Source: Alistipes sp.
GTDB taxonomy: Bacteria > Bacteroidota > Bacteroidia > Bacteroidales > Rikenellaceae
Length of the DNA stretch: 8,961 bases
Assembly (NCBI GenBank): GCA_017646785.1
Contig: JAGCLX010000099.1
Coordinates: 1 to 8,961, forward strand
Direction of reading: 5' to 3'
A program made the position numbers and the translations under genes. The notes beneath the pieces are model-generated. The model saw nothing but the letters and a program-made list of their open reading frames with translations, did no database searches and had not been told where the DNA came from. Of this stretch, positions 8,241 to 8,961 are shown one piece after another. Numbering within the stretch: the stretch's first letter is position 1; each line of letters begins with the position of its first letter.

Positions 8241-8961
8241 GGGGGTTATGGAGAGGAATATCTCAAAGTTTATTCCTGGCATGGGGCGCGAAAGAACTGA
8301 TAGATACTCCTCGTTAAAGAGGTTGTTCACAGCGCCCTTGACAGAGAGGTCCGCCCACTTAAAGGTAAACTGCTTCTCGAGAGAGATATTAGACATAAAG
8401 TACGGCGGCAGCTTACCAGTGAGGGATATATCGTTAGAGGACATGGTGTATCGCTCGGAGTAGTAGCACCACTTATAGAGAAAAGACCATGTGCGCCATG
8501 TGAGGCGGCCAGTGACGGTTGATGACAGCTCGGGGACGTATGGCAGCTGCTTGCCCACCGACTTGTCTGCGGGTGTGCGGGGCTCGCCAACATTGATAGA
8601 GGGTGTCCACGAGTATGTACCATTAAGGCCGAGTTGCCACTCCTTAGCGAGGGCTACATTGAGGTCGCTCTTAAGCTCGACACCGTAGGCATGCACATCC
8701 TTGATGTTCTCGGGCGAAAAGAAACCCTTGGGTGTGGGCAGCCATATAATCCAGTCCTTGATGAATGACTCGAACCAGTTTGCCGAGCCGGTGAGTGAGT
8801 ATACACCCTCTGTACCCACGGCAAACGATAGTCCTGTGTCGTAGGTCCAGCCACTCTCCTTCCTCAAATCGGGATTACCACCAGGGAGGAAGTAGAGGTC
8901 GTTAAGCGAGGGGAAGCGGTAGTTGCGCGACACGGAGGCCTTAGCGATGATGTTACCAGCC
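8229..8961 (-). CDS. TonB-dependent outer-membrane receptor, C-terminal part (N-terminus outside window)
   Basis: The frame stays open to the right edge (reading AGNIIAKAS before SRNYRFP), so the GTG at 8933 is not the start and the gene begins beyond the window. About 244 residues of the C-terminal beta-barrel are present. The sequence SRNYRFPSLNDLYF followed by GGNPDLRKESG is the typical late-barrel motif of vitamin B12/siderophore-type receptors. Alternating hydrophobic strands follow, and the end carries VNNLFNEEY and RPMPGINFEIFLSI, the usual last strands. The protein ends HFK rather than on the common terminal aromatic residue, two residues beyond what is typical. Such receptors import chelated metals, cobalamin or glycans using TonB energy; no SusD partner or ligand-specific feature is visible here, so the substrate is unknown. 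Its last codons form part of the large palindrome. Confidence 0.9.
   Translation of the reverse strand, partial: AGNIIAKASVSRNYRFPSLNDLYFLPGGNPDLRKESGWTYDTGLSFAVGTEGVYSLTGSANWFESFIKDWIIWLPTPKGFFSPENIKDVHAYGVELKSDLNVALAKEWQLGLNGTYSWTPSINVGEPRTPADKSVGKQLPYVPELSSTVTGRLTWRTWSFLYKWCYYSERYTMSSNDISLTGKLPPYFMSNISLEKQFTFKWADLSVKGAVNNLFNEEYLSVLSRPMPGINFEIFLSITPHFK

Noticed and set aside
8109..8300. Plus-strand open frame of 63 codons starting in repeat copy 2
   Set aside because: It runs through the terminator hairpin and antisense into the TonB receptor, with a GTG start inside the repeat.

Overview
The window looks like chromosomal DNA of a gut-type Bacteroidales bacterium. Supporting signs are several signal peptides ending in S-A-Q or Q-A-Q, a fimbrillin-like lipoprotein domain, a TonB-dependent receptor, start codons without clear Shine-Dalgarno sequences, and TAnnTTTG-type -7 promoter elements. 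The genus (Alistipes- or Prevotella-like) cannot be fixed from this sequence alone.

Layout. (1) Bases 2-1336 (+) hold the 3' six-sevenths of guaA (GMP synthase), cut by the left window edge. A bidirectional hairpin terminator follows at 1382-1431. (2) On the minus strand, a YfcE-type metallophosphoesterase (2987-2499) and a secreted alpha/beta-hydrolase (2474-1527) form a two-gene unit converging on guaA. (3) A 161-bp divergent intergenic region (2988-3148) has a TAnnTTTG element facing each way. (4) On the plus strand lie an acyltransferase-3 membrane protein (3149-4234), a secreted CE1-like esterase with an N-terminal CBM48/E-set-like domain (4245-5390) and, after 93 bp, a large predicted lipoprotein nuclease (5484-7859). 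The nuclease has a fimbrillin-like N-terminus, an acidic repeat linker, a beta-rich middle module and a C-terminal DNA/RNA non-specific endonuclease domain. (5) Bases 7860-8228 have no convincing gene but are full of repeats: an AT-rich inverted repeat built of 9-bp units, a long tandem duplication, and a large imperfect palindrome that reaches into the end of the next gene. (6) At the right edge, on the minus strand, is the C-terminal part of a TonB-dependent receptor, running off the window.

How the genes fit together. guaA is a housekeeping gene. Most of the rest is cell-envelope or secreted machinery: an acyl-group transferase next to an esterase that could remove such groups from glycans, a surface nuclease that could take nucleotides from extracellular nucleic acid, and an outer-membrane nutrient receptor. 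This functional link is inference from proximity.

I saw no CRISPR array, transposase, phage gene, tRNA or rRNA, and no clear new defence system. The most unusual parts are the repeat-rich spacer at 7860-8240 and the multidomain nuclease.
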